This document shows, one piece after another, positions 34,440 to 46,049 of a stretch of 64,000 nt of DNA (the first letter of the stretch is position 1; every line of letters starts with the position of its first letter). The position numbers and the translations under genes are program-made. The notes beneath the pieces are model-generated. The model was not told the origin of the DNA and did not search any database. It saw nothing but the letters and a program-made list of their open reading frames with translations. The DNA lies in NCBI GenBank assembly GCA_016271365.2, contig CM057459.1, positions 494,293,501-494,357,500 on the forward strand, in the 5' to 3' direction. Source of the DNA: Neoceratodus forsteri. Taxonomy: Eukaryota > Chordata > Ceratodontiformes > Ceratodontidae.

Positions 34440-35900
34440 GAAATGTAGAAATTGTCATCCGAAAAAGGCCCAGTGAACCATTTAGTCTGCCTTTGCCTGT
34501 CTATCTACTCTACAGAGCCTCTGTCAGTCCCCCTGACTTGCCCTTGCTCACTTCCCAGTGTATCCAGCTTCACTGTACCAATATGCCTGTTCCATCCCCC
34601 TTGAGCCCCTCTCACTGTCTCAGCATGTATGACATCATCTAAAAGCTTGTTCCAATCTACGACCCTTCCTGTTAAAAAGTACCTTTTGACATCATTATTG
34701 ACAATCCTTCCCTTCAGTTTCACGGAGTTAGCTCTGGTGGAAGTACTACTGCTTAATGTGACAAGTCCCTAGTGTCCACTCTATTGATACTGCGGTGTAA
34801 CTTGAACATCTCAATCACGTTTTCAACTTTTCACCTATCCGCCAGGGTATACATGTTCAGATCCTCCAGATATTCCTCATACAACCTTCCCTGCTGCCAC
34901 TCATTCATTTTGGTAGCCCTCACTGCACCACTTCCAGTCTGTCCCTGTCCTTCTCCAAGTCTAGGTTCCAAAACTGTGAACACCACTCTAAGTGAGTTTG
35001 GACCTGTGGCCTACAGCATGCGGTGGCAATAGCACCTCCCTGATTCTGCTACTGATCTCCGTACCTAGGCATCTCACCTTCCCCACTGCTTCATTGCATT
35101 GTGTCACTGCCCTTTAAATTATCATGTCTATAGTTGTCTGGCTTCTCTCTACTTGGGGATCATATTCACCATCCTCTAATCCTCTGGTACCTCTCCCATC
35201 TCTTGTGAGTAGTTGAAGAGATCCATTAGTGGACCTTCCAGGACCTTTTCCATTTCCCTTTACACCCTTGGGTTCAACCCATCGAGATTTATTGATTTCC
35301 TTACCTTCGGTGCATGAAGTCCCTTCAGTACTCTTTCCTCTGTCATGGGCTCCTCACGGTGGCACATAATGTTAGCGAATCCGGAACAGTGAGTACCACT
35401 GTCAGCAAGGAAATGTCAGTGATGACGGAATAGCGACATAAGTTGTACTCCCACCATGAGGTGCTACCACCTCTGAGTTAGTTATTTAAGTAAGGGGGGT
35501 GCAGGGGGAAAGGCCCCCTGAAAAAAAATCAGTCGCCATTTGGGTTGCAACCAACATTGCTTCGCGATTCCGGACTCGCTATTCCAGAGTTGCTAATATT
35601 ACATAGAACCCTCCTCACTGATCACACTAGGAGTCACTTCATGGTTACTATATTCCAGTTTAGTAGCAGCCTCATATCCTGTACCATAAATACTGTTAAA
35701 TAATGATTCAGTAGATTCACTTTGCCCTTCTTATCTTCTACCCAGTCCACCTCCTTTGTTAGTCTGATCCCAGCCTCCCTTGGTTCTGCGTTTCTCTGGA
35801 ATATAGTGGAAAAATGCCTTGCTGCCCTCCCTAACCTCCTCCATCATCCTTCGTTCTGTTTCAGCCCTTGCCTGCCTCAATAGCCTATTGACTTTTCTCA
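34440..35900 (-). pseudogene. CR1 LINE remnant, 3' part
   Basis: The minus strand from 34,723 to 34,505 encodes VKLKGRIVNNDVKRYFLTG and RVVDWNKLLDDVIHAETV, the CR1 C-terminal block with one residue lost before W. 34,990-34,760 corresponds to the RT-to-C-terminus segment, and 35,350-35,110 and 35,900-35,620 carry RT/linker complement, all badly decayed. The 35,110-35,350 part reads as the complement of the N-terminal RT block near P-Dxxx...W. The copy is split by a MITE at 35,366-35,605. Confidence 0.65.
35366..35605. mobile_element. MITE of about 240 bp inserted in CR1
   Basis: The ends TAATGTTAGCGAATCCGGAA (left) and, reverse-complemented, TAATATTAGCAACTCTGGAA (right) form a 20-bp inverted repeat with about five mismatches. 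The interior holds a GAGTTAGTTATTTAAGTAAG block followed by a GGGGG...CCCCC hairpin (35,474-35,521) also found at 40,313-40,356. No coding capacity. Target duplication uncertain (ACA on both sides). Confidence 0.6.
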
Positions 35901-35971
35901 TCATAATCCTTTGTTTGTGACATCAGAATCATTTCCTTGATGGCTGTGATGTCATAAGCAGAGGATTATGA
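35901..35971. repeat. Inverted repeat with 25-bp arms
   Basis: TCATAATCCTTTGTTTGTGA.. (35,901-35,925) is complementary to 35,947-35,971 with about four mismatches and a 21-bp loop. It could be a small hairpin element or the trimmed end of one. Confidence 0.6.
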
Positions 35972-37140
35972 CTTCATGCCATGTATATGTTATGTGAACA
36001 GATGAAGTTTAAGGGAAACAGATCTTGTTTTAATGAAAATGTTTTCTGTAATGAAAAAATGAAAGTTTCTAAAATTAAACTTTAGTAGAATTTTGTGTAA
36101 CTGAGTTCTGCTGGTTAGGGATGATTGGAATCCATCCAACAAACTTGGATTTTTCAGATGTTGGCCCTTTTCTTTTGGAATTCAGAGTTTCACCACTGAA
36201 GCCAAAAAATCAGAATTCCAAAATAACCTCAGATGTAGAATCAAATCTGGAATTCAATTCCGATGCCACATCCAGCTCTCGTTCAAAGGGTGTACTGCAA
36301 ATGTGGCTGAATAACCTCTTGTTGTCTCACCCTTACCTTGTCCATGCTGCAGCATTGCCGCAGGCCTGCTGGGCTTACTCAGAATCTGCTTCTAGTAGCA
36401 TCCCTTAGTCCAGACTCCATACCATGTCACTGGACTGAGTGACTGATGGCCAGAGTCCTAGTATTCTGGTGACCCCCGAGGAGATTACACCAATGCTACC
36501 TCTATCGCTGACCACCTGTGCCCTCCTCATCCTGTAGTATGTAATCCATCAGTCCATCTCTTTAACCCCAGCCCCCAATGTTCCAAGCCTGACCCAAGCC
36601 AAACCCCCCGATCCTGTATCCTTCCCCTACCCTCCAGCCTCCCATGCACTGCCAGTGCCCATGGTACTCGGCATGGTACATTCAACTGACTCAGTGGTAC
36701 TAGGGTAATGTATCATGCCAGCAACTTGGTGGTGGTGACTGACTGTGATAGTCTTTTTGTGGGTACTGCTATGCATTGTGGCTTACGTGTAATTATGCAC
36801 TAATACACCCCCCAGCAAGGCTGACTGGGTCCTGAGAGGTGGCCTGCTACCAAAATCCTGAGTTATCCTTTATAGTCATCCTATGCTGTACTACTAGAGG
36901 ACTGACTTGCTGGGTTACTCAGGATTGTTTGCTTGTAGTCTACCCCAGACAATGATGGTGTGGCACTGGGCGATAATGACGTTGAGTGCTGTTACAACTG
37001 AGACTGGGTAGTAAAGTGCCATGTAGCACTATCTGGTACCTGGAGCAGTTGAGTTGATAAGCACTTAGCATGGCAGTGGCAGCCCATCACTCAGGAGTTA
37101 ACAGTAGTGGCAGCTTGGGGGGAGGGGGAACACCTTGGTG
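35972..37140. other. No recognisable gene
   Basis: Mixed-composition stretch with short frames only. A C-rich part at about 36,540-36,660 has no motif. Confidence 0.45.
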
Positions 37141-37184
37141 GCCAGAGGATTCTGTGTCACTTGAGAGATGCAAAAGATTATTTG

Positions 37185-37325
37185 ACAGCACCACATACAG
37201 ATCCAAAATAAACATTTTAGGAGCCATAAGAGGAGGTACATTTTCACACAAAGGGTGGTAGGGATTTGGAACAGTCTTCCACTAATAGTGGTAATAAGCA
37301 AAAATAATTTTAAGAAAGATCTTGA
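37185..37325 (+). mobile_element. Short CR1-like C-terminal fragment
   Basis: The read GGTFFTQRVVGIWNSLPLIV, recovered by joining close frames around 37,232-37,300, matches the FFTxRVVxxWNxLP block of CR1. No terminal repeat or other CR1 blocks are visible. Confidence 0.55.
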
Positions 37326-37356
37326 CACTCGTATGACACTGACTGATATGAAACAC

Positions 37357-37918
37357 ATGGAACCCTGATAAGTACACACCCTTGGGAAACACATTTTTTG
37401 TGCATTTAAGTGGGATGTGCACTTAAGCAGACAATGCATTATCCCACCTCACAGATCACAGCACATCAACTCTGACACACTTTCCATGTTGTCTGTCATA
37501 GTAAAGGCACTTTGGAGCCCCACTACTTATTCAGAGATGTACATTATAGCAACTGACCCAACTTTCCCTATCCTGTTGCTTGCTGCCTTTATCAACTCTT
37601 GCAGGATCCCTACAGTTGTTCATTGGAAGTCCTCTGCTAGGTGCCTATCTAACTCTGGTATGCCACTGAGCTAAAAACATTCCCAGTGCAAAATTCCTTG
37701 GGACAAAGAGCAAAGCTAAGTATCAGGGTGTGACAAGCAGTCCAAATAACACCTTATTCCACCAATCTGGCAATTCTGACTGTGCTCTTAAGTGGGATGT
37801 GCACTTAAACAATGTGTACTTATCAGGGACCTTTAAACAAGAACATATAGGAGAATAAATGGAAAACTGATAAAGTGTCCATTTAAATGGGATGTGCACT
37901 TAAGTGGGCTCCACTGTA
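37357..37918. mobile_element. Probable pogo/Tigger-like element remnant
   Basis: The right end, reverse-complemented, reads CAGTGGAGCCCACTTAAGTG with TA outside it (37,917-37,918). This is the usual form of pogo/Tigger termini with a TA duplication. The motif AAGTGGGATGTGCACTTAA recurs at about 37,400-37,420, 37,790-37,810 and, with one change, 37,884-37,902. CCTGATAAGTACAC at about 37,363 is repeated in inverted form (about 37,818-37,834). The left terminus is not clean. No transposase frame is present. Confidence 0.4.
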
Positions 37919-37929
37919 CTATCACTGAA

Positions 37930-38835
37930 ATAAGTGGGGGGTAGTTAACATGGGTCAAATGGCCTTTATCTACTCCTTAATACCATAGTAAGAAGTGTAG
38001 TGTGCTACTGTAGGTACAGTAGCCCTGATGCACTGATGGAATAAGGAGAACTAGTGGAGGATGACCGGTTGGGGGTGTTTTGCTCCTGAGTGTCCTCTTT
38101 TCATGTCAGTTTGGTTTGCTGCAAAATAAGATAATTTAATGAGTTCCTTTCCTCCCTTTGACATGGTGTCTGCATCATATTTTTCATTTCCCATGGATGA
38201 CCAGAGTGATACTGGCACTTGACCTGAGGTGTAGCAGTGGTGGGATGGGGAGTGGATCAAAAAGAGGAGACTGACAAGAGAAGGGAGATCAATGTCAGTG
38301 ATGCATGTTAAACTGCAGTTGTGACCAGTGAACACTGGACCAGAGTGGACCACCAGAGAATGCAGTTGGGACCCTCCTCTGCAGCTGTTTTAAAAGATAG
38401 GGACTGGGAAATGAGAATCAAGGGACATAAAGGTGGGGGAAGGTCACAAGCAGGGTATGGGGCATTTTTTTTGTACCTTTTGGAATTGTTGTGCACCAGA
38501 TTGTTAGGATCCCAAATCAGAAATTCCAATGTCAATTCTGTTCTGTTGCTATAAGTGGAATCAGACCAGAGACAAACTCAGAATCAGAATTTCTGAAATT
38601 CTGCAGGATTCAGACTAAACAAGTTTCAAAGAATCTGAGCCCCCTTACTGTTGATACCAATGGTGAATGTTTTGCTGGAAAGTATAAAATCTCTTTAAAG
38701 AAAAACAGAGCAAAGAGGTCTTAATCAAACTAAAGCTCTGCAACCATGCAAGTCGTGCTTGTACTTTTTCAATGCACCATGTCTTTAAGAGATTGGATTT
38801 CTAATTGTATATTAAGTAGTCACAGGAAACATTAA
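37930..38835. other. No recognisable gene
   Basis: No transposon ends or protein motifs recognised. Small open frames occur on both strands. Confidence 0.45.
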
Positions 38836-38836
38836 G

Positions 38837-39017
38837 GGTGAGGCAGTATAGCGCAGTGGTTTAAGGCTCTGAGCTGCAAATCTGGAGACCTGGGTTTGAA
38901 TCCCACATCCCCAACTTGCATACTGTGTGACCCTGAGCAAGTCACTTAACTTCCCTGTGCTCCCAGGTCACACCTGTAAACAAGCTTTCAGCTTAGTGTG
39001 TCTCTCCTGGTTAAACA
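38837..39017 (+). mobile_element. tRNA-derived SINE with L2/MIR-like middle and LINE-shared tail
   Basis: The head contains an A box (TAGCGCAGTGGT, 38,849-38,860) and a B box (GGGTTTGAATCCC, near 38,892-38,904) at tRNA-like spacing. The next segment, GTGACCCTGAGCAAGTCACT, is the wording shared by MIR and L2 3' ends. The tail CAGCTTAGTGTGTCTCTCCT, then GGTTAAACAA, resembles the 3' termini of the L2/Rex1-like LINEs at 18,860, 56,150 and 58,290, and an A-rich run follows. The pol III promoter boxes are readable, so the head is only moderately decayed. Flanking ATTAAGG / ATTGAAGG may be the target duplication. Confidence 0.85.
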
Positions 39018-39019
39018 AT

Positions 39020-40015
39020 TGAAGGAAAAAAAAAAACTTCCTGAATGCGATGCACGTGTTGTGTATGCACTAAGATAATGGGAGAAAAAGGGATGACCTA
39101 AAGAGGAGGAAACTGCAGTAACTGGAATAGTGTACACTGTGACAGGGGGTTGATTTTCAGTTATGCCTGTCTTTGTCATTAGGTATAACTGCAATGTTTT
39201 GTGGCTGCTGTCATACCTCGTGCCACATTATTGGGGATTTTGAAAACATCCCGGCCTTTTTTAGGTGGTAGATGAGTTTTCTCGCATCTACCATCTGTTT
39301 TCTTTATGATTTTTCAGCTGTATAGTGGCTAGAATCATGATGACAACTACCTGTACATCAAAATGGATGAGGCAGTTGAGCATTGTGATGTATACTGTAT
39401 GGGAGCTTAGTTCTGTGTCCTATTTTGGGAAAAGTGCTCTGCCAAAGATTTATATTAAACAACTTGCTCATCTTTCACACTTACTTCCAACCTTCAGCTG
39501 CACTGATGTTTATGAATGGAGCTGTGTTATCAATTCCAACTTTTTTGGCAGTACTGGAAGGTTTATCACTTTTTACAGCTGCATGCGAAAAGCCTTGCAG
39601 ATGTATTGCTAAGAACAGGAGAAAAGAGATCGTGGAAGTACGTGACCGGATATCTGTCCAGCGTGCCTCCACAGTGCTGTGGTCATGTCCACAGCCATTG
39701 TTTTTTTGCCGCCCCTCCCCTCTGCAGGCTGCGCAACCCCTCTCCATGGGGTCTCTATTTTGTTTTTCTTATCACTTCTGCAGTTGCAGAGAAAACAAAA
39801 GAAGCCATCATGCCCAAGATGGCCACCGTGAGATCACTGCTCATGCATGAGTATCATGTATGCTCACCTCTGTTGCAGCGGCCATCTTGGACTTGGCAGC
39901 CGAGTGATGTGTACAGGCTTGTCATACCACCAGAAGATGACACTATAAAAATGGTACCCTTACGCTTTGTCGAGACTCACCATCCCAACACTGACCTGCC
40001 TGGGCAGTATTGACC
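39020..40015. other. No recognisable gene; one short inverted repeat
   Basis: CCAAGATGGCC at about 39,813-39,823 and GGCCATCTTGG at about 39,881-39,891 form an 11-bp inverted pair with a loop of about 57 bp. Otherwise nothing is recognised. Overlapping frames of up to 165 codons in several registers lack family motifs. Confidence 0.45.
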
Positions 40016-40272
40016 GACAGGTTCAGTATCCGGATAGTGAGTATCCCGGCATTAGAAAACCCAACAGTGTTTACAGGGATAAGGTAGCAGATGTAACAGC
40101 TTGCTACCTTACCCCTGCTGATCAGATACAAATGCAGGTGGAATCCGGAGGCTGGCCGAGCTGCCCCGGTGGTGTTGAAGACTAAATCACTTGCAGCTCA
40201 GCCAGCGTGTTCTGGGAGGCGCGGATTCTATCCTGTGCTGCATCCTGCAACGTTTTTATGATTTAAACCCCT

Positions 40273-40331
40273 GTAACTAACTTTTCTAACTCCAAGATCC
40301 GCTTCTCCTTGGAGTTAGTTATTTTAGTTAA
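40273..40331. repeat. Hairpin with perfect 11-bp core arms
   Basis: CTAACTCCAAG (40,286-40,296) and CTTGGAGTTAG (40,308-40,318) are perfectly complementary with an 11-base loop. The symmetry extends outward imperfectly. The following GGGGGTATGGGAGTAAAGCC segment repeats a module seen in the MITE at 35.5 kb. Confidence 0.65.
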
Positions 40332-40475
40332 GGGGGTATGGGAGTAAAGCCCCCCACATGGCAGGTTCAGGGGCAAAGCCCCCAATTGCATTTCCTGTTT
40401 TGCAATCAGATGCCTCAAATCATATTTTTGGGCATCTGATTGATTCAGGAGCATGGATTTCGGGCAAGTGGGGTC

Positions 40476-40513
40476 GGTATCCCGAGACTCAGCATACTGA
40501 GTTTAGGGATACC
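40476..40513. repeat. 38-bp interrupted palindrome
   Basis: GGTATCCC...GGGATACC outer arms and ACTCAG...CTGAGT inner arms surround a CATA centre. A related motif (CAGTATCCGGATAGTG, GTATCCC) lies at about 40,025-40,050. The two could be the ends of one element of about 500 bp that includes the hairpin at 40.3 kb. Confidence 0.6.
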
Positions 40514-40519
40514 ATAGTA

Positions 40520-42845
40520 TATCCATAAAAATAGACTGCTACCCAAAGTAAAAGAAAAAAACATATTCAAGCTGAATCTGTGTTAATTTTCTGCTCGTTG
40601 TTTTTTCCAGTGTGGTCATAGTAAAAACGTAAATATAACAGCTTTTGGTCATAAAATGAAAGATTAACAATCTATGCAAATGCTAACAATAAACAACAGA
40701 TTTGTATTTTAAAATGTACTTTATTGTTGAAATGCCCTACCTTAGCCATTGCTTGCAAAGCTTCTCATAGAGATCCTTTCTTTCCCTTTTACCCTTTCAC
40801 GCACAGAGGAACTCTGGCCACATTGTTGGAACCTTTTCACCGATTGCCTTGTGAAAATTATGTATTTGCATATACTTTGAGTTGCACGATGCTTGTGTAT
40901 GTGTGGTGAAGGCTTTATTTATTTATTTATTAACTTTTGGATTAACACCTTTGAGCCAGTGGCTCTTTTACATAGGTTCCACGACGAGAGACAAAAACAG
41001 ATAATTATCAATACAGATAACATTGGGCAAAACCAGAACTATTAGGCAAGCACAGGCATATACAGTGCAGGTATACAGAGAGGTAATATTAACAGCTCTG
41101 GTGGGACATTTGGTAAAGCCTCAATAAGTATGCATGCAAGGCAAGCAGTACACATTAAGACAGAGAAGGAATTTGAAGTTCGGTAAACCAAAACCAAGTG
41201 GTTATCTACCCAAAAGAAGTAGTGGAGTCAGCGTCACTTAGCAGGCGAGTAACAAGGAAGAGAGCTTTGCTGAGAGCTTGTCTCTTGCTGTCTTGCTTTC
41301 CATGACAGATGCTGTATCCCTGCTAGCTTTCTTCTCTGTTCATCTCACCAGCTCTGCTTCATTTGGATGGCTGCATCAGGGGATGCTGGGTGCTGACAGC
41401 CTCCACCTTCATGGTGCAGGACCTGGGCTGCTGGCACAAGTTGCTTCAAGTGTCACACTGCAGGTTGCAGGAGGTGTTCAAGGCGGTGCAGACTACATAT
41501 GTGGCATTCCAGCCCTTGAGATTGGTCACCGCCAAGATAAAAAGGGGCAAGCAAGATTTGGATATTGGAGTGTGCATGACACATGTTCAGAAGTGGGTCT
41601 GGAAGTAATATAGTGGGGTAGGAAATTAATTGGCAAATACTGTTGGAATTTTGGGGCTCCTGTATCTTCAGGGATAGACTTAAATTTGCAATACAGGAAA
41701 ACTAAGCAATTTGACTACCATAGGAAAGAATGCAATCTACTGAAAACCCCAGAAAAATTGCAAGGGCGTCATTTAGGGCTAGCCAGGTGTTGCAGTTGAG
41801 ACCCCTGTGATTTCTTTGAAGCCCCTATTATGTTTTTTGCAACTCCTAAAATATGATTTCCCTAGCATTTATTTACATAAAATGTGGTGGGTGGAGGAGA
41901 GTTGCCACCCCTATGATTCTGGTGAAAAGCAACTGGAATATTGCCCTGGAGTTACATGGAAAAAGCAAAACTGATCTGGGAGTATAGTTACATTTTAGTA
42001 AAAGTAGAGGACTTGCCTACAATACTCAGGCCCATGCCTAGTAGCTGACGTTAAACTACCATTTACAAGATCACAAGATAAAGTCCCTGACAGCTGCTCA
42101 CAAAATATTATTGCACCTGTTCTCACCACAGCTTATTAAAACATGGTATTGTGATGGAAGGGATTTAGGTGAATTTAGGGAAAGTCCTGACGCTTTTCCA
42201 GGCAATCCATACAAATGTAATGCCATACTGTACAATTTATAACTAGGCATACATTAAGGAGATGTGGGGAAATGTGAGAACTGTCCTGGAAAATTCATGT
42301 TATCGACCTAAGGTTGGTTCATTCCGTCTGCACCTTACTGCCACACAGAAGTGACTGTTGTGCAATAACACTGGACTAGGTGTGGGCTATTTAAGCAGTA
42401 ACACACAACATGGGGTACGTTTGTCATAGGGTCATATGTGGACACACCGAATACATTGTGAGGCATGAGGTGTATGTTATGAGGTGTGAAGTGCAACCTG
42501 AAAGCCTTGAGCTTACCTATATCCCTGTCCCTTCTTGAAGAAGATCTGATATCCTGGATAGTAGAGTGGGTAGGGATAGGGACCCCTTTTAAGCAAGGCA
42601 TAAAAAATTACAGGGTGTGCTGGAAGGGAATTATTGGTGGCTGTTAGACTGTGACCCACCCTGTCCTATAAATAAGATGTGCACTTCCCTGCCTGGACAT
42701 ATGGCAGCTGGCTGAGGAGGTGCAAGGAGGGCTGCACTGGTCACCATATGTGCACTTGCAGCACCGAGAATAATGGTAAAGCGAGACGGAGGTGTTTCGG
42801 TGCCATGAGGGTGGTTACTAGATGCCAGGAAGCATTGTCAGTTTT
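40520..42845. other. No recognisable gene
   Basis: A short (TTTA)n run lies at about 40,915-40,932, possibly the inverted tail of a LINE. I see no coding motif in the rest, including the overlapping 80-110 codon frames at about 41.3-41.6 kb. Confidence 0.45.
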
Positions 42846-42850
42846 CCTGT

Positions 42851-43140
42851 GGGCTGGCGATCAGAGGGAGGGGGGACCACTAATCACCAGGGAAGTTCTA
42901 GTTCTATTATGGGCTGGTGATCGAAGGGAGGGGGGAACCACTAGCCACCAGGGCAGTTTTACTTCTGTTATGGGCTGGCGATCAGAGGGGAGGGGGGGGC
43001 AAATAGGCACCAAGGAAGTTATGGTATTATTAGGGTCTGGTGGTCAGGGAGGGAACCACTAGCACCAGAGAATTTTAAGTTTACTAAGGGCTGAAGAGCA
43101 AAGTGGGGGTGCCACAGACCACAGGGGGTGGGGGTGCTTC
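42851..43140 (-). repeat. Minisatellite, about 60-bp unit, five copies
   Basis: Units begin at 42,851, 42,911, 42,972, 43,033 and 43,088 with GGGCTGGCGATCAGAGGGAG-like starts and GGGAACCACTAG...CACCAGGG bodies. The last units are more diverged. An open frame crosses the array because 60 bp is 20 codons, but unit-length changes (60, 61, 61, 55 bp) break the phase. It is therefore not read as a protein repeat. The same unit occurs inverted at 47.2 kb. Confidence 0.85.
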
Positions 43141-43203
43141 CCCCAGCGGTCAACTGTGGTTCCATGTGATAATGGTGATTGTGGAAAGGCGATCGCTGTT
43201 TGG

Positions 43204-43248
43204 GTGAGTGTACATCACCGAAAATTAATTTCGGCGATGTACACTCAC
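43204..43248. repeat. 45-bp palindrome with 20-bp arms
   Basis: GTGAGTGTACATCACCGAAA (43,204-43,223) is complementary to TTTCGGCGATGTACACTCAC (43,229-43,248) with one mismatch and a 5-base loop. It lies just beyond the minisatellite in GC-richer DNA and may be part of the same element. Confidence 0.85.
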
Positions 43249-43399
43249 GGCGAACATCAAGAGGGCACTGGAGACTTAGATTTTTTTATGCAGGAGGGCT
43301 ATGCCCCCCGCTCCCCCCTACTAAAGGATTCTCAACTCCAGGAGGGTGCATGTCGTGGGGGGGGGGTGCAAAAGTGAAAAAAACATTCCCAGACCCTGT

Positions 43400-43465
43400 G
43401 CAAAAAATGAACGCATCCAGAACCAAACCCGGCACCCTCCCATCTCTAGCCTGCCATCAACCCAC
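43400..43465 (-). other. Weak tRNA-like (SINE head?) sequence
   Basis: On the minus strand TGGTGGGTTGATGGCAGGCT resembles an A box, and GGGTTTGGTTCTGG about 35 bases later resembles a B box. No cloverleaf could be completed and no family is recognised. Confidence 0.25.
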
Positions 43466-43469
43466 CACT

Positions 43470-45845
43470 CCACATGGCCAGCTTTGCAACACACCACTGC
43501 ACTACAGTACAAAAACCCTCCCTCCTCTTCTGCCTATTGCACAGTGTGGTCTCTCCCCCACCACACACACACACTCATGTATATATAGCGACATCCTGTC
43601 ACTATATTCGCTGAACCTCCTATTCATTTGCCCTCCCTGCCCTGTAGCCCCATGCACAGGTGCCGTGATTGAGTCGTCCTTCTTGAAAGCGCTCAGTCAC
43701 AGTCACCATCATCACAGGCTACCATCAAGTGGCTAGGTAGCGGTCTGAAGCAGTCGTGTTGGCTTTGACCAGAGTTTCTTTCCACTTGCTTGAAATTGCA
43801 GGACTATCAATGAAAACTGAAACCCTGGTCCTTGAATTGGCTTATGGAACAATTACTATTTTACTCCACTAATGCTGTATAATAAAGTTTTGAACTTATT
43901 GGACCAACAACTGCCGCACATGCAATTTACAGTGACATTTTATGTAAAAATAACATATTTTTTTGTAACACAACTTTTGTTAGCTACACTATAACCTGGT
44001 ATCTGTAGGTCTTCCAGGTCAGATTCTCAGCTTGAAAGTGTGGAAGTATACAACAGGGGGCAAACAGCTTCCTGCTATATTCACAGGGCAACCCTAGCCA
44101 CAGGAGATGTGTTCCCCATGTGATTATGATAAAATGCAAATGAGGATCACCAGATAATAATGAGTGCAAACAGGGTATACATCCACTAACATCTGCTGTG
44201 TGATACCCACTGAAGTATGCATGTGGCATAGCACCAGTCACATGGTGCTAGGCCATGTGCATAGGTTCCTCACACTGATGCTACTGCAGAATTGTTTCCC
44301 TCACCTGCTGGGTGCTCACCATTACCTCGAAGGTCCTTTTCTGGACCACATGTCTGTGCCTGCTCCAGACCATCCCAGTGATACAGTGGCCCCACTTCAA
44401 ACCCAATCACTAATACTGTGCCTGGCATCTGTAGACCCCCTTGCCCTGTTCCCATTGTGCTGACTCTTTGGCTATGGTGCCCCACCAATTTCTGTACCCC
44501 CTCCATGGTTTCTAGATGCACTTCATTGACACCCCTACCAGCTGCCTGTAACAGTTCTTCAAGTAAGGAGGTGTCACTAAAGTTGCAACTTGGATTGTGA
44601 GTGACACCATGCTTTGTGAATGGTCACATGGCAACCCTATCCCCCTTACAAGCACAGGCATAGTGGAGTTAGCATCCATGTGGGGAAGGGCTATGATCCT
44701 CCTTTGAGCCAAACTCAGGGGATCACAAGTGACATTTTTGTGATTGTCCCTTGTGACTGGGAAGGGGGCCCAAAGTGTCTGTATTTCTTCTTTGATGTTG
44801 CCATTGAAAATGAGCTCTGGCTCACTGGGGTATTCCTGTAAAATCTCAATAAACATGTTTTGCTGCTTACTACTAGTACCACTTTTAAGCTGATGGAGCA
44901 CTTCTCCTTCATCTGACTGGACAAGTTCCTTCCTTTTGGGATTGATAGTCAATTGTTTCAAGTCCATCCGAGGCTTCTTTGCATGTACATGGTTCTGAAA
45001 TGCTCTTTGGCACAGCATTATCAGCCCACAGGCTGGGCCGGCTACAACAATGTGTGGTCTCAAAGCCACTGCGCCGCTGAGGTATTTTTAGCAGCAATGC
45101 CATAAAGAGCTTGTTTTGTTAACGTTTCCAGTCTCCTCTCTGAAGTTCAGTCTGGGACAGCTGCTGTATAATAATACAACCATTTATGTTACTGCATGCG
45201 TAAATCAAAGCACCAGATATAAAATTAGGGCAGCACACAGTCAAGATCTAAAACCAAACCTTAAATGTACTGCAACAAACTAACTCCAAACAGGAAATGA
45301 GTATTCTTTCCAAGTGCTATCAGGGTTCAAACCATCCCTTGTCTCATATACTGCAATCAAAGTGAACAAAATAAAGCAACACACAATCAAAAGTATGCAG
45401 TTTATGTTCTAGGCAAAAAATCACCAGAGCATATTTGTAAACAGTAGAATTTTAAAGCTCTATAGATATTATTGTTATGTTCTTCTAAAGAAAAGACTGT
45501 TTCAATTATAATCAACCTCATTTGTAAGAATGTTCTGACATGATAATAATAAGTCAATAAAAAGATGTTTATTTGTGCTTCCTTACCTATCATAAAAATG
45601 TATAACTATCATAGGCTGACACTTAACAGGCAAACATTAAAGGTTTTCATAGAAAATATGGGCATCTGAATGATTCACAATGTTACGTCCCCATTTAACG
45701 GTTCTCTTTTAGGAATTGCAAAAAACAAAAAATTAAGTGATATCAAGCAAAACATTACACTGTAGTCTAAAATAACAAGGTTCAAGGATGCAATGCAATA
45801 CAGACGAGACAAGTTAGTTCCCATTACATAATCCCCATGATACAG
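43470..45845. other. No recognisable gene
   Basis: The longest frame is 185 codons on the minus strand (45,069-44,512) and has no recognisable domain. Two other minus-strand frames overlap it, and there are no splice or promoter signals that I can support. Otherwise this is unassigned. Confidence 0.45.
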
Positions 45846-45849
45846 TGTT

Positions 45850-46045
45850 AAGAAACAAGAATAAAAGGGCATAGGTTCAAACGGAAAAGGGAAGGGATGT
45901 ACTGAGTGTTAGGAAATATTTCTGCATGCACAGTGATAAGAATTGGAGAAGAATGCCTAAAGATGCAATAGAGGTAGAAGCAGGAGCAGTAGTAGGATTC
46001 AAATTGCAAGTCAGACTAAAGGGAAAGATGAGAACCTGGAAGACT
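45850..46045 (+). mobile_element. CR1-like C-terminal fragment
   Basis: RIWRRMPKDAIEVEAGAVVG, recovered across adjacent frames at about 45,945-46,005, fits the WNxLPxxVVxAxxVxxFK block of CR1. It is preceded by a KGHRFKRKREG-like segment. No terminal repeat is visible. Confidence 0.55.
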
Positions 46046-46049
46046 GCTG

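Noticed and set aside
41278..41613. 111-codon plus-strand frame with a hydrophobic start
   Set aside because: It looks signal-like at first sight, but a second frame of similar length overlaps it and no domain is recognised.
42679..43062. 127-codon frame with 20-residue repeats
   Set aside because: It is produced by the 60-bp minisatellite. Unit lengths vary and break the phase, so a repeat protein is unlikely.
42840..43140. CRISPR-like regular spacing of repeats
   Set aside because: Units are contiguous 60-bp tandem copies without unique spacers, and the genome is clearly a vertebrate one.
43400..43465. tRNA gene
   Set aside because: Only loose A- and B-box similarity. No cloverleaf with paired acceptor stem could be formed.
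44512..45069. 185-codon minus-strand frame
   Set aside because: No recognisable domain, other overlapping minus-strand frames of similar quality, no splice or promoter support. I cannot assign a function.
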